Program-made: the position numbers and the translations under genes
Origin: an uncultured Oscillospiraceae bacterium
GTDB taxonomy: Bacteria; Bacillota; Clostridia; Oscillospirales; Oscillospiraceae
Length of the DNA: 47,234 nucleotides
Direction of reading: 5' to 3'
Assembly (NCBI GenBank): GCA_947624065.1
Contig: CANQIO010000009.1
Coordinates: forward strand, 1-47,234
Shown: one piece after another, positions 33,934 to 43,168 of the stretch
Position numbering within the stretch: position 1 is the first letter of the stretch
Layout: every line of letters starts with the position of its first letter
The notes under the pieces: generated by a model
The model's input: only the letters and a program-made list of their open reading frames with translations
What the model was told of the DNA's origin: nothing
Database searches by the model: none

Positions 33934-34929
33934 TCAGTTCCCGGCGGCCCGGAGGATGTCCCGGGCCACGGGGGTATAGAACAGCCGCACCACTTCCTGG
34001 GGCTGCTTGGTCCTGGCCAATATCCACATGATCTTGGCCAGCACCGCCTCGGTGGACATGTCGTAGGCCTCCAGCACGCCCAGATCCTTTTTCAGGCGGT
34101 GCCCCACGTGGTAAATGCCCAGGTCGCTGCCCTCGTTCTCCACCTGGGTGGTGAGCACCACGAATCTGCCCCGGGCCATCCACCGCTCAATGCAGGGATA
34201 GTAGTCCCCGTCCTCCGGCACGCCCCCCACGCCGAAGCTCTCGATGATCAGCGCGTCGTTGCGCTCGAAGAGGAAGTCCAGATACTCGCTCTTCATCCCC
34301 GGCACCAGCTTCACCAGCGCCACGTCGCTGTCCAGCGCGTCGAAGAACACCGGCGCGGGACCGCAGTCCGGCGTGATGTAGCGCGTCAGGGCCCCGTCCC
34401 GCAGCACGCCCAGATAGGGATAGTTGATGCTGGTGAAGGCGTTGAAGCTCTTGGAGTGGGTCTTTTTGGCCCGGGTGCCCAGGATGACGCGGTGGTCGAA
34501 CACCACCGATACCCCCGGCAGGCCCTGGGCCGCGCAGGTGAACGCGTCGGTCAGGTTGATCTTGGAGTCGGTGGACTCAAAGCCGATGGGCTGCTGGGCG
34601 CCGGTGAGGATGATGGGCTTGGGGGAGCCCTGGATGAGGTAGCTGAGGGCCGCGGCGGTATAGGCCATGGTGTCGGTGCCGTGGGTGATCACGAAGCCGT
34701 CGAAGGCGTCGTAATTGTCCCGGACGCACCGGGCGATGGCCAGCCAGTGGGCGGGGGTGATGTTGGTGCTGTCCAGATTCATCAGCTGCAGGCAGCTGAC
34801 CCGGCAGATCCTGCAGATGGCCGGCACCCGGCTGAGCAGCTGTTCGGTGGTCAGCTCCGGGGAGAGCCCCGCCTCCGTGATCTCCGAGGCGATGGTGCCG
34901 CCGGTGCCGATGAGCAGGATGTCCTTCAT
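33934..34929 (-). CDS. ansA: L-asparaginase, type I (cytosolic)
   Basis: Hydrolyses L-asparagine to aspartate and ammonia. 331 residues from the ATG at 34929, which is preceded by an AAAGGA site; the frame runs on to 34980 over the promoter. The first catalytic Thr is Thr12 in GTGGTIASE, and the second catalytic block is ITHGTDTMAYTAAAL. A helical C-terminal domain follows. No signal peptide. Its position next to an amino-acid importer fits asparagine or related amino-acid use, although it is transcribed from its own promoter. Confidence 0.93.
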   Translation of the reverse strand: MKDILLIGTGGTIASEITEAGLSPELTTEQLLSRVPAICRICRVSCLQLMNLDSTNITPAHWLAIARCVRDNYDAFDGFVITHGTDTMAYTAAALSYLIQGSPKPIILTGAQQPIGFESTDSKINLTDAFTCAAQGLPGVSVVFDHRVILGTRAKKTHSKSFNAFTSINYPYLGVLRDGALTRYITPDCGPAPVFFDALDSDVALVKLVPGMKSEYLDFLFERNDALIIESFGVGGVPEDGDYYPCIERWMARGRFVVLTTQVENEGSDLGIYHVGHRLKKDLGVLEAYDMSTEAVLAKIMWILARTKQPQEVVRLFYTPVARDILRAAGN

Positions 34930-34970
34930 GGCCGCGCCGTCCTTTCCGGTCGTGTATTCGTACCGTAGAC

Positions 34971-34999
34971 ATGATACCATGTCCGGCGTCCCGGCGCAA
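34971..34999 (-). promoter_or_regulatory. Promoter of ansA
   Basis: On the minus strand TTGCGC (34999-34994), 17-base spacer, TATCAT (34976-34971), about 42 bases before the ATG. Confidence 0.6.
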
Positions 35000-35090
35000 G
35001 AGATGAAATAATTATAAAAACTTCATCATTCAGTCACAAACCCCGGCCTGTTGTGGTGTAGAATAGGACCGGCAAAAGGAGGCAAGGGCC

Positions 35091-36083
35091 TTGATCGAAG
35101 TGAACCATCTGACAAAGCGATACGGCGCCCACACGGCGGTGGAGGACCTGACCTTCACCGTGGAGAAGGGATACGTATACGGCTTTTTGGGCCCCAACGG
35201 GGCCGGAAAGAGCACCACCATGAACATCCTCACGGGCTGCCTGGCCGCCACGGAGGGACAGGTCACCGTAGGGGGATACGACATCTTCGAGGAGCCCATC
35301 AAGGCCAAGCGCCTGGTGGGCTATCTTCCTGAGCAGCCGCCCCTCTATGGGGGGATGACCGTGCTGGAATACCTGTCCTTCGTGGCCAGGGCCAAGGGCG
35401 TGCCCGTGCGGGAGCTGGACCGGCAGCTGGCGGACGTCATGGCGGTCACCGGCGTGAAGGATGTGGCCGCGCGGCTGATCCGGAACCTGTCCAAGGGCTA
35501 CCGCCAGCGGGTGGGCATCGCCCAGGCGCTGCTGGGGGAGCCGGAGATCATCATCCTGGACGAGCCCACCGTGGGGCTGGACCCGCTGCAGATCGTGGAG
35601 ATCCGCCAGCTGATCCGGGACCTGGGCCGGGAGCGGACCGTGATCCTCTCCAGCCATATCCTCAGCGAGGTCCAGGCGGTGTGCGACCGGGTGCTGATGA
35701 TCCACCGGGGCCGCCTGGTGGCCAGCGGCATCCCCGCCGAGCTGGAGAGACAGTGTGCCGGGAAGGTGACCTACCGTGTGACCGTGAAGGCGCTGCCTGA
35801 AAAAGCACGGGCGGCCCTGGGGCCGGTGAAGGGCATCGTGGACGTCGACGCCGCGGCCGGAGAGGGCGGGCGCACGGAGCTCACGGTGACCGCCTCGGAG
35901 ACCGGCGCGGACATGGACGAGCGGCTCTCCTTCGCCCTCAGCGACCGGCACATCCCCGTGCTGCGGCTGGAGCGGGAGCAGGCCAGCCTGGAGGATGTGT
36001 TCCTGGCGCTGGCCCAGGACGCCCCCGAAGCGGCGCCGGCGGAGGAAAAGCCCCGCCGGCGGGGAAGGAGGGACCGGACATGA
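35091..36083 (+). CDS. ABC transporter ATP-binding protein, GldA-like
   Basis: 330 residues from a TTG at 35091 with AGGAGG 8 bases upstream. Walker A is GPNGAGKSTT, the Q loop is in GYLPEQPPLYGG, the signature is LSKGYRQRVGIAQA, Walker B is IIILDEPTVGLDP, and the switch His is in SSHILSE. About 90 residues follow the ATPase core and end in a basic Arg-rich tail. It belongs to the ABC-2 exporter ATPases such as GldA. The stop overlaps the permease start by 4 bases; first gene of a four-gene operon. Confidence 0.93.
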   Translation: MIEVNHLTKRYGAHTAVEDLTFTVEKGYVYGFLGPNGAGKSTTMNILTGCLAATEGQVTVGGYDIFEEPIKAKRLVGYLPEQPPLYGGMTVLEYLSFVARAKGVPVRELDRQLADVMAVTGVKDVAARLIRNLSKGYRQRVGIAQALLGEPEIIILDEPTVGLDPLQIVEIRQLIRDLGRERTVILSSHILSEVQAVCDRVLMIHRGRLVASGIPAELERQCAGKVTYRVTVKALPEKARAALGPVKGIVDVDAAAGEGGRTELTVTASETGADMDERLSFALSDRHIPVLRLEREQASLEDVFLALAQDAPEAAPAEEKPRRRGRRDRT

Positions 36084-36952
36084 CCGCCATCTATGAGAGA
36101 GAGCTGGACAGCCAGCTCAACGGCCTGACCGGCTATGTATACGGGGCACTGATGCTGCTGTTCGCGGGCATCTATGTGATGGTCTACAACCTGTCCGGGT
36201 CCCCGGATTTCACCTCGGTCATGTACAGCATGACCTTCATCTACCTGATCGCCATCCCCCTGCTGACCATGCGCGCCATCGCCGAGGAGCGCCACCAGAA
36301 AACGGACCAGCTCCTCTACAGCCTGCCCCTGAGCATGACGAAGATCGTGCTGGGTAAGTATCTGGCCCTGGTGACGGTGATGGTCATGCCCATCCTGCTG
36401 ATGGCCCTCTATCCGCTGGTGCTGAACGCCCTGGCCACCGCCGGGAGCATGTCCTTCAAGAGCGCCTACGGGGCCATCGCGGGCTACATCCTGCTGGGGC
36501 TGGCCCTGACGGCCATCGGCCTGTTCGTCTCCAGCCTGATGGAGAGCGCGGCCCTGGCGGCGGGCGCCTGCTTCATCCTGATGCTGCTCATCTATTTCAT
36601 GGGCCCGCTGACGGAGTATATGCCCGAGACGGCGGGGGCGTCCCTGGCGGCGCTGGCCGTGACGGCGGGGCTGTTCGGGCTCATCCTGTGGCGGCTGACG
36701 AAAAACGGGCCCTTTGCCGGCGTGGTCACCCTGGCGCTGGAGGGGGCCCTGGGCGGGTGTTATCTGGCCTGGCCGGACAGCTTCCGGGGCCTTTTTGCCA
36801 AGGTGGCGGGACAGCTGGCCGTTTTCGACAGGTTCGACAACTTCGCCTATGATATATTCGACCTGCGGGCGGCGGTGTATTTTCTGTCCGTGGCGGCGGT
36901 GTTCCTGTTCCTCACGGTCCAGGTCATGGAGCGCAGGAGGTGGGCCCAGTGA
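36080..36952 (+). CDS. ABC-2 type permease, GldF-like
   Basis: 290 residues, six to eight hydrophobic segments. The start, MTAIYERELDSQLNGLTGYVYG, and the block with IPLLTMRAIAEERHQKTDQLLYSLP (here cited as LTMRAIAEER and TDQLLYSLP) are typical of GldF/NosY-type ABC-2 permeases. It pairs with the upstream ATPase and the GldG-like protein downstream. The gene overlaps its neighbours by 4 bases on each side, so the proteins are made in a fixed ratio. Substrate unknown; the gliding machinery itself is not expected in a Firmicute. Confidence 0.88.
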   Translation: MTAIYERELDSQLNGLTGYVYGALMLLFAGIYVMVYNLSGSPDFTSVMYSMTFIYLIAIPLLTMRAIAEERHQKTDQLLYSLPLSMTKIVLGKYLALVTVMVMPILLMALYPLVLNALATAGSMSFKSAYGAIAGYILLGLALTAIGLFVSSLMESAALAAGACFILMLLIYFMGPLTEYMPETAGASLAALAVTAGLFGLILWRLTKNGPFAGVVTLALEGALGGCYLAWPDSFRGLFAKVAGQLAVFDRFDNFAYDIFDLRAAVYFLSVAAVFLFLTVQVMERRRWAQ

Positions 36953-38400
36953 AGCGTTTCGGCGGGAAGCTGCGGGCCGCGTTCACCACGCGGGCCTGGC
37001 GGGCGGGCGGCTACAGCGTGTTCGCGGCGGTGCTGGTCGTCGCCATGGCGGTGGTTGCCAACCTGGCCGTGTCGGCCCTGCCGGCGTCGGCCACCCAACT
37101 GGACATGACCCGCAACCGGCTCTATTCCATCTCCCAGGGCACGGAGCAGGCCCTGGCGGCCCTGGACAGGGATGTGGAGATATACTGGCTGGTGCCGGAG
37201 GGGCGGGAAAACCCCACCATGGAGCAGGTGCTGATGCGATACGCCGAGTTCGACCGGGTGACCGTCACCCAGGTGGACCCGGTGCGCTATCCCGGCTTTG
37301 CCGCCGGGTACACGGACGAGACCGTCACGGAGAACAGCGTGCTGGTGGTCTGCGGCGAGCGGAGCATGTACATCCCCTATGGGGACATGTGGACCTATTC
37401 GGACTACGACACCTACGCCTACTACATGACCTATTATGAGACGGAGTACCTGGACGTGTTCGCCGGGGAGGGGAAGATCACCGGCGCCATCCGGTATGTG
37501 ACCAGCGACTCGCTGCCGGTGATGTACTACCTCACCGGCCACGGGGAGACCGGGGTGTCCGACAGCGTGCTGGACGCCATCGCCCTGGAGAACATCCGTG
37601 CGGAGAGCCTGAACCTGCTGACGGAGCAGGCCGTGCCCGAGGACTGCGCGCTGCTGGCGATGTTCGGGCCGGTCAGCGACCTGACCGTCCGGGAGCGGGA
37701 GATGGTGGAGGACTATCTGGCCGCCGGCGGGCAGATGCTGCTGACCACCGCGTATACGGCGGAGCCCCTGGAGAACCTGGAGTCCCTGCTGGAGGACTTT
37801 GGCCTGCAGCTCACCGGCGGGTATGTCATGGAGTCCGACAGCCGGTATTACAGCTACGGCTATATCGACCTGGTGCTGCCCTCCATCGGCGCCCATGCCA
37901 TCTCCGATCCCCTGCGGGAGGGGGGCTATACCGTCGTCATGCCCGACGCCCAGGCCCTGGAGCTGGGCCCCGAGCGGGCGGGCGTGACCGTGACGCCGCT
38001 GCTGGAGAGCTCCCTGACCAGCTATATCAAGCAGTCGGTGGAGGGGCTGGACAGCTATGACCAGACGACGGACGACCGGGAGGGCTCCTTCATGCTGGCG
38101 GCGGCGGCGGAGAACGCGGACACCGGCGGGCGGCTGACGGTGTTCGGCTCCACCCGGTTCATGGAGGCGGATTTCAGCGACATGGTGTCCGGGGCGAACC
38201 TGGACCTGTTTTTGAACGCGGTCAACTGGCTGTGCCGGGTAGAGGGCGGGGTGTCCATCCATCCCAAGCTCCTCACCGGGGACTACCTGACCTTTGACGA
38301 CGGCGCGGCCCGTGTGCTGCAGCTGGCGCTGACGGTGGGGATGCCGCTGCTGTTTTTGGCGGCGGGCCTGGGGATATTCATTCGAAGGAGGCGGCGCTGA
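36949..38400 (+). CDS. GldG-like ABC transporter auxiliary protein
   Basis: 483 residues from the GTG at 36949, chosen because AGGAGG lies 8 bases upstream; the GTG at 36940 is too close to it. One N-terminal span (about 20-43), a large outer domain starting at LDMTRNRLYSISQGTEQALAAL, and a C-terminal span (about 455-473) followed by IRRRRR. The outer part with YYLTGHGE fits the GldG / ABC_transp_aux family. It is anchored at both ends and probably helps the exporter outside the membrane. Overlaps GldF-like by 4 bases (GTGA). Confidence 0.87.
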   Translation: MKRFGGKLRAAFTTRAWRAGGYSVFAAVLVVAMAVVANLAVSALPASATQLDMTRNRLYSISQGTEQALAALDRDVEIYWLVPEGRENPTMEQVLMRYAEFDRVTVTQVDPVRYPGFAAGYTDETVTENSVLVVCGERSMYIPYGDMWTYSDYDTYAYYMTYYETEYLDVFAGEGKITGAIRYVTSDSLPVMYYLTGHGETGVSDSVLDAIALENIRAESLNLLTEQAVPEDCALLAMFGPVSDLTVREREMVEDYLAAGGQMLLTTAYTAEPLENLESLLEDFGLQLTGGYVMESDSRYYSYGYIDLVLPSIGAHAISDPLREGGYTVVMPDAQALELGPERAGVTVTPLLESSLTSYIKQSVEGLDSYDQTTDDREGSFMLAAAAENADTGGRLTVFGSTRFMEADFSDMVSGANLDLFLNAVNWLCRVEGGVSIHPKLLTGDYLTFDDGAARVLQLALTVGMPLLFLAAGLGIFIRRRRR

Positions 38401-39812
38401 TGAAGCGCGGAGCGAAGCTGGGCGTGCTGGCGGCGGCGCTGCTGGTGCTGGTGGGGGCGTGGCTGCTGGCCGAGTCCGTCACCGGCCGGCGGCAGCAGAC
38501 GCTGGCGGACCAGGCCCATGAGCAGCCCCTGGACATCTCCGTGGGGCCGGCGGAGGAAGTGACCGCCGTGTCCTGGGACTATTTCGGCGACGCGGTGAGC
38601 CTGCGGTATGACGATGCCGCGGCGGCGTGGGTCAACGCCGATGATCCGGACTGCCCCATCGACCAGGACCAGGCCGAGGCCCTGGCCCAGGCGGTGGGGT
38701 CCCTGACGGCCGGCGGCGCGGTGGAGGACGTGGCGGACTTTGACCAATACGGCCTGGCGGACCCGGCCTTCGTGGTCATGGCCGCCGCCGGGGACACCAT
38801 CCGCACCTACTATGTGGGCAGCAGCGCTGCGGACGGCAGCTGGTATGTGCGCCTGGACGGGGAGGATACGGTCTATCTGGAGACCGGCACTCTGGCGGAG
38901 CACTTCCAGATCGGCCTGGACGACGTGCTGGAGCGGGACGCCGTGCCCCAGGACATCGCCGTGGTGACGGCCCTGGCGGTCACCTCCGGCGGAGGGGACT
39001 ATGTGCTGCGGTATCTGGAGGACCCGGGGGATGCCTGGTATACCGACGCGTTCCCCTGGTTTTTGACGGACGCGGACGGCGCGCCGGTCCGGCCGCTGGC
39101 CACGGACCAGGTGGAGGAGCTCTACAAGCTGGCCACGGACCTCATCCTCTATGACTGCCAGACCTGGCGGGCGGAGGACCCGGCGGAGTATGGCCTGGAC
39201 GAGCCCCAGTGCCGGGTGCGGGTGGACTATACCGACGACGAGCAGCGGCAGGCGTCCTTCGGCCTGGAGTTCGGCAGCTATGCCGACGGGGACGTCTATG
39301 TGCGCCTGAGCGGCTCGGAGATGGTGTTCCGGGTGGACGGCAAGACGCTGGACGGGCTCATGTACCCGGACTTTGACGCCATGGCGCCCATGACGCCCCT
39401 GGCCCTGGACTGGACGCGGCTGAAGAGCGTGGCCATGGAGCTGCCCCAGGGCAGCTACACCGTGACCCGCTCTGTCACCACGCCCATGGGCGAGGGGGAG
39501 GACCCGGAGGACATCTTCGTGTGCGACGAGCGGAGCCTGGACCCGGACGCGGCGGCCCGGTGGCTGCGACAGGCGGAGGAGCTGCCCATGGACAGCCTGG
39601 TCGCGCCGACGGAGGGGCGGGGGGAGCTGTTCACCTTCCTGTTCTCGATGGACAGCGAGCGCTGGCCCCAGGTACGGGTGGAGTTCCGCAGCTATGACAG
39701 CACCCATTATCTGTGCGTGGTAGATTGGCGGGAGTACTACCTGGTGTCCCGCACGGCGGCCCAGTCCCTGGCGGACAAGGCGGCGGAGCTGGTCATCGAG
39801 CTGCCGGAATGA
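38400..39812 (+). CDS. DUF4340 membrane-anchored protein
   Basis: 470 residues. One signal anchor (about 7-25), then an outer domain built of repeated beta blocks. The block DVADFDQYGLADPAFVVMAA and the second copy AEDPAEYGLDEPQCRVRV are the repeated D-x-x-x-YGLD-x-P pattern that defines DUF4340. Such proteins commonly follow GldG-like genes in the same operon, as here. The start overlaps the previous stop by one base (TGATG). The role is unknown; probably part of the exporter complex outside the membrane. Confidence 0.87.
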   Translation: MKRGAKLGVLAAALLVLVGAWLLAESVTGRRQQTLADQAHEQPLDISVGPAEEVTAVSWDYFGDAVSLRYDDAAAAWVNADDPDCPIDQDQAEALAQAVGSLTAGGAVEDVADFDQYGLADPAFVVMAAAGDTIRTYYVGSSAADGSWYVRLDGEDTVYLETGTLAEHFQIGLDDVLERDAVPQDIAVVTALAVTSGGGDYVLRYLEDPGDAWYTDAFPWFLTDADGAPVRPLATDQVEELYKLATDLILYDCQTWRAEDPAEYGLDEPQCRVRVDYTDDEQRQASFGLEFGSYADGDVYVRLSGSEMVFRVDGKTLDGLMYPDFDAMAPMTPLALDWTRLKSVAMELPQGSYTVTRSVTTPMGEGEDPEDIFVCDERSLDPDAAARWLRQAEELPMDSLVAPTEGRGELFTFLFSMDSERWPQVRVEFRSYDSTHYLCVVDWREYYLVSRTAAQSLADKAAELVIELPE

Positions 39813-39826
39813 CAGAGAAAAATGAG

Positions 39827-39862
39827 ATAAAAGCGGACACGGCGGTGTCCGCTTTTATTTTG
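39827..39862 (+). terminator. Terminator of the Gld-like operon
   Basis: Perfect 14-base stem (39827-39840 with 39845-39858, loop GGCG) with core GCGGACAC, followed by TTTT. Confidence 0.9.
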
Positions 39863-39935
39863 TGGTTTGACCCTTTTCCCGATATGCTGTTTGTGATACA
39901 ATGGAGCATCATGCGACGGGAAGGAGGCGGCGGCC

Positions 39936-41309
39936 ATGGCGCGGGCTGGCCTGCGGGGCAGGACCATGGACATGACCCAGGGGGCCATCTGGCCGGTGCT
40001 GGTGTCCTTCTCCATCCCCCTGCTGCTGGGGGATCTGTTCCAGCTTTTGTACAACACCGTGGACAGCATCGTGGTGGGCCAGTTCGTGGGGCTGTCTGCC
40101 CTGGCGGCGGTGGGCAGCACGGGCCACATCTGCAAGCTGCTGGTGAACTTCTTCTCCGGCTTTTCTATGGGGGCCAGCGCCGTCATCAGCCAGTGCTTCG
40201 GCGCCCACGACACCCAACGGCTCCACCGGGCCATCCAGACCACCATGGTGCTCACCTTCGCCGCCTGCGCCGTGCTCACGGCGGTGGGCGTGCTGGGCTG
40301 CGACTGGCTTCTGGAGCAGACGGACACCCCGCCGGACGTGTTCTCCGAGGCCAGCCTCTATCTGCACATCTACTTCGCCGGCCTGCCGGGGCTGCTCATT
40401 TATAATATGGGCAGCGCCATCCTCCGGGCCCTGGGGGATACCCGCCGGCCCACCCTCTTTCTGCTGGTCTCCAGCGGCCTCAACGTGGCGCTGGACCTGA
40501 TATTCGTGATCGCCTTCCACTGGGGCATCGCGGGGGTGGCGGCGGCCACCATCCTGGCCCAGGCGGTGTCCGCCGTGCTGGTGCTCGTGGTGCTGACCCG
40601 CCTGCCCGAGCCGGGCTGCGCCTATGTGTGGCGGGAGGTGACGGTGGACCGGACCCTGGCCGGGCGCATCGTGAACATCGGCCTGCCTGTGGCGGTGCAG
40701 AAAGCCATCGTGGCCTTCTCCAACGTGTTCATCCAGGCGTACATCAACGCCTTCGACACCGCCGCCATCGCCGGCTGGGCCTGCTATCGGAAGCTGGACC
40801 AGTACCTGATGCTGCCCATGCAGAGCATGGGCCAGGCCGCCTCCACCTTCGTGGCCCAGAACCTGGGGGCCGGGCAGCCGGACCGGGCGAAAAAGGGCGT
40901 TTGGGCGGCGCTGGGGATGTCCTTCGGCGTGTCGGCCCTGGCGGCGGTGGGCATCTGCGCCGTGCCCACGCCGCTGGTGCGGCTGTTCATCGACGACGGC
41001 GACACCATCCGTTTCGGCACGCTGTTCATCCGGCTGTGCGTGCCCTTCGCCACGCTGTGCTCTCTCAACCAGGTGTTCTCCGGGGCCATGCGGGGCGCCG
41101 GCAGCAGCCGCATCCCCATGATCGTCACCCTGTGCACCCACGTGTTCTTCCGCCAGGCGTTTTTGTTTGTGATCAGCCGCCTGCTGCCGGGGAATCTGCG
41201 GGCGGTGGCCTTCGCCTATCCCCTGGGCTGGGTCATCTGCGGCGTGGTGATCAGCCTGTGCTACCGCTTTTCCGGCTGGGACAAAAAGTGGCGGGAGAGG
41301 CCGGCGTGA
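39936..41309 (+). CDS. MATE family multidrug/cation antiporter
   Basis: 457 residues, twelve spans. The signature is PVLVSFSIPLLLGDLFQLLYN, the phrase VDSIVVGQFVG follows, and the second half-repeat starts near NIGLPVAVQKAIV. It is a distant paralogue of the other MATE protein in the window (25928-27304), with the same domain plan but many differences. The ATG at 39936 has AAGGAGG upstream. It has no operon partner. Substrate unknown. Confidence 0.92.
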   Translation: MARAGLRGRTMDMTQGAIWPVLVSFSIPLLLGDLFQLLYNTVDSIVVGQFVGLSALAAVGSTGHICKLLVNFFSGFSMGASAVISQCFGAHDTQRLHRAIQTTMVLTFAACAVLTAVGVLGCDWLLEQTDTPPDVFSEASLYLHIYFAGLPGLLIYNMGSAILRALGDTRRPTLFLLVSSGLNVALDLIFVIAFHWGIAGVAAATILAQAVSAVLVLVVLTRLPEPGCAYVWREVTVDRTLAGRIVNIGLPVAVQKAIVAFSNVFIQAYINAFDTAAIAGWACYRKLDQYLMLPMQSMGQAASTFVAQNLGAGQPDRAKKGVWAALGMSFGVSALAAVGICAVPTPLVRLFIDDGDTIRFGTLFIRLCVPFATLCSLNQVFSGAMRGAGSSRIPMIVTLCTHVFFRQAFLFVISRLLPGNLRAVAFAYPLGWVICGVVISLCYRFSGWDKKWRERPA

Positions 41310-41343
41310 GGGAGGCGCTTCGTTTTCTCGGCCGCCGATGATG

Positions 41344-41377
41344 AGCGCCTGCCTCTGACATATTAGGGGCAGGTGCT
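41344..41377. terminator. Hairpin after the MATE gene
   Basis: Thirteen-pair stem (41344-41356 with 41365-41377, two G-T pairs) with an eight-base AT-rich loop; a short T-rich stretch follows at 41384-41389. A second hairpin, CCGCCGGT (41423-41430) with 41438-41445, lies further on. The 41310-41469 gap has no gene. Confidence 0.55.
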
Positions 41378-41469
41378 CCGACGTTTCTTATGTGCCAATT
41401 TGATCTGTGCAATACTAATGCCCCGCCGGTCAGAATAACCGGCGGAGCGCTGGTGCACTTTTGTGGATA

Positions 41470-42663
41470 TCAGGACATGATGCTGAAAGCAACAGTCATG
41501 TAGAGGGTCTTCCATATATTTGCTTCTTTGCCTACGGACTGAGGATTGTTACCCAGCGAGCGGCTCATGGAAACTGTAGATTCTACCAAATCGGGGCCGA
41601 CCTTTTCCAGAATGTCAAATGGATCTGCTTTCCAGCAGTATCTGTCATCCTGGCTTTCTACCAGAGCGCGGAAAGCGCCTAGAATGGGATAGATGAAGCC
41701 GTTTGGGGAGGCGTAATCCATTCTGTTCTGAAAAAATTTGGAGCGAAATTCCTGCCCATCTTTCGGTTTTTGAACGCCCTTGGTGGCGCCATAACGCCCG
41801 CCGGGATTCTTAAGCATGTAATAGCGACCGATGTTGACTTCGATGGCATCGTAAAGCCGAAAGATATCCGGCATAATGTCGTGCATCTTAACATATGGGT
41901 TTTCCTGGGAAGCGCCGTATTTCTTGTGGTCCTCAATATAATAATCGATGCACTTTTTCTTGAAACTGTAAGAGGCGATGGGGAAGGATGCCATGCCACT
42001 GTAACGATCGATGTTAAACAGGTTCAGCAGGGCCAGCAAATCGGTGACGTCGATGTCACCGGTGTCGTTTTCCTTGAAAAAAACGCGGCTGCTCTGCATG
42101 TATGGTTCGTTGCTGAGCGTGTTTTTTAAAATGTCAAACCGGTTCTCCAGCTCGGCGATAGACTTGTCCTGCACCTGGACAGAGGTATTGCGGGCTGCGG
42201 CCAGACTCTGAAATATTCCCTCGATACCAGTCAGTATTTCCAGCTTGACAAACTGCTTGCCGTAGTCCAGTTCCTCTCGATTCTCAAGAATCGTCCGATA
42301 AGTATGCCCTCCATCCACATTGCCGTGGACATCAGGGATTTCAAACACGATGGTTATTTCATTGGAATAATTGTTATAGGCCACGCTTTTGGCTGACAGG
42401 AGGATACCACGGTTGAGAAGAAAAAAGTCGGTCTCGGCCGTGTCCAGCAGGGAAGCCTTGATTTTCTTCGCCACACCGGTGGTCATCTTTTGTTCTCGAG
42501 GGTTCGTTTCCATGGGGATGTCATCAGGAATGTCCTTCACATCACAGACGGCAACATACATCTCGGCAGAGCGTTCGCCGTCGGCTGTTTTCAGGTGGGG
42601 ATTGGGAATACGCCGAAAGGACTGGACCTTAAAAGTCATAGTTTTAGAGGTGGTTTCATTCAT
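41470..42663 (-). CDS. AIPR/DGQHR-like protein, putative phage-resistance factor
   Basis: 397 residues, no signal peptide or spans. The sequence LNRGILLSAKSV (83-94), then IPDVHGNVDGGHTYRTI (109-125), then AAARNTSVQVQDKSI (155-169) follow the order of motifs in AIPR (abortive phage infection) proteins, where a NNG and an NGxQT block are followed by an ARxTNxQ block. The VDGGHT also resembles the DGQHR motif of DndB-like and ParB-like proteins, so the exact family is open. The ATG at 42663 has AAGGAG 8 bases upstream. The gene is more AT-rich than its neighbours and is encoded after an XRE regulator, both signs of an acquired module. Defence role is inference. Confidence 0.6.
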   Translation of the reverse strand: MNETTSKTMTFKVQSFRRIPNPHLKTADGERSAEMYVAVCDVKDIPDDIPMETNPREQKMTTGVAKKIKASLLDTAETDFFLLNRGILLSAKSVAYNNYSNEITIVFEIPDVHGNVDGGHTYRTILENREELDYGKQFVKLEILTGIEGIFQSLAAARNTSVQVQDKSIAELENRFDILKNTLSNEPYMQSSRVFFKENDTGDIDVTDLLALLNLFNIDRYSGMASFPIASYSFKKKCIDYYIEDHKKYGASQENPYVKMHDIMPDIFRLYDAIEVNIGRYYMLKNPGGRYGATKGVQKPKDGQEFRSKFFQNRMDYASPNGFIYPILGAFRALVESQDDRYCWKADPFDILEKVGPDLVESTVSMSRSLGNNPQSVGKEANIWKTLYMTVAFSIMS

Positions 42664-42722
42664 GTTTTTATCTCCTTCAAGAGATTGTATTTGGATACGC
42701 GGCCGCCGCCATCCATGGGCCT

Positions 42723-42751
42723 ATTGTAACAGGAATAAATCAGCATGTCGA
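42723..42751 (-). promoter_or_regulatory. Promoter of the AIPR-like gene
   Basis: On the minus strand TCGACA (42751-42746), 17-base spacer, TACAAT (42728-42723), in the gap between the XRE gene and the AIPR-like gene. Confidence 0.5.
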
Positions 42752-42768
42752 CGCTATATATGACGTTT

Positions 42769-42996
42769 TTACACAATATCTTCAAATAATTCCGCCAGGG
42801 AAACGCCTGTGGCGTCCGAAATCCGCTGGCACTGGTCTAGCGTAGTGCTGTGTTCTCCACGTTCAATCCGTCCATAATAGGCACGGCTGATACCGCACAG
42901 AGCGGCGAATTGCTCCTGTGTCTGCCCGCGCGCTTCGCGAAGTCGACGCAGGATGTCCCCGAACTGCACGTTTATATTTCTCCAGTCGTTTTGCAT
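42769..42996 (-). CDS. XRE-family transcriptional regulator
   Basis: 75 residues from the ATG at 42996; a longer frame to 43128 would cover the promoter. A single HTH_3 domain fills the protein: FGDILRRLREARGQTQEQFA, then CGISRAYYGRIERGEHS (recognition helix) and a closing helix. It is probably the repressor of itself and of the AIPR-like gene downstream, as is common in small defence or toxin-type modules. Confidence 0.88.
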   Translation of the reverse strand: MQNDWRNINVQFGDILRRLREARGQTQEQFAALCGISRAYYGRIERGEHSTTLDQCQRISDATGVSLAELFEDIV

Positions 42997-43029
42997 TACA
43001 GTATTCCCACCCAAAGTTGTTATAGATAC

Positions 43030-43058
43030 ACTATACCATTTTAGGCGTATTGGTGCAA
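43030..43058 (-). promoter_or_regulatory. Promoter of the XRE gene
   Basis: On the minus strand TTGCAC (43058-43053), 17-base spacer, TATAGT (43035-43030). The -35 box lies inside the sequence TATTGGTGCA (43048-43057, plus strand), which is also found ahead of the other XRE gene at 45313-45322. Confidence 0.65.
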
Positions 43059-43094
43059 ATCCAATAGGAATGCGATAATTCTGCTTCTGCCTTG

Positions 43095-43123
43095 TTGCAA
43101 TCGGGCGCGGCGCGTGATACAAT
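43095..43123 (+). promoter_or_regulatory. Promoter of typA
   Basis: TTGCAA (43095-43100), 17-base spacer, TACAAT (43118-43123), 45 bases before the ATG at 43169. It is divergent from the XRE promoter. Confidence 0.6.
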
Positions 43124-43168
43124 ACCAAATCGTGTCAAAGACTAGATGATAAGAAGTGAGCTTTTACT

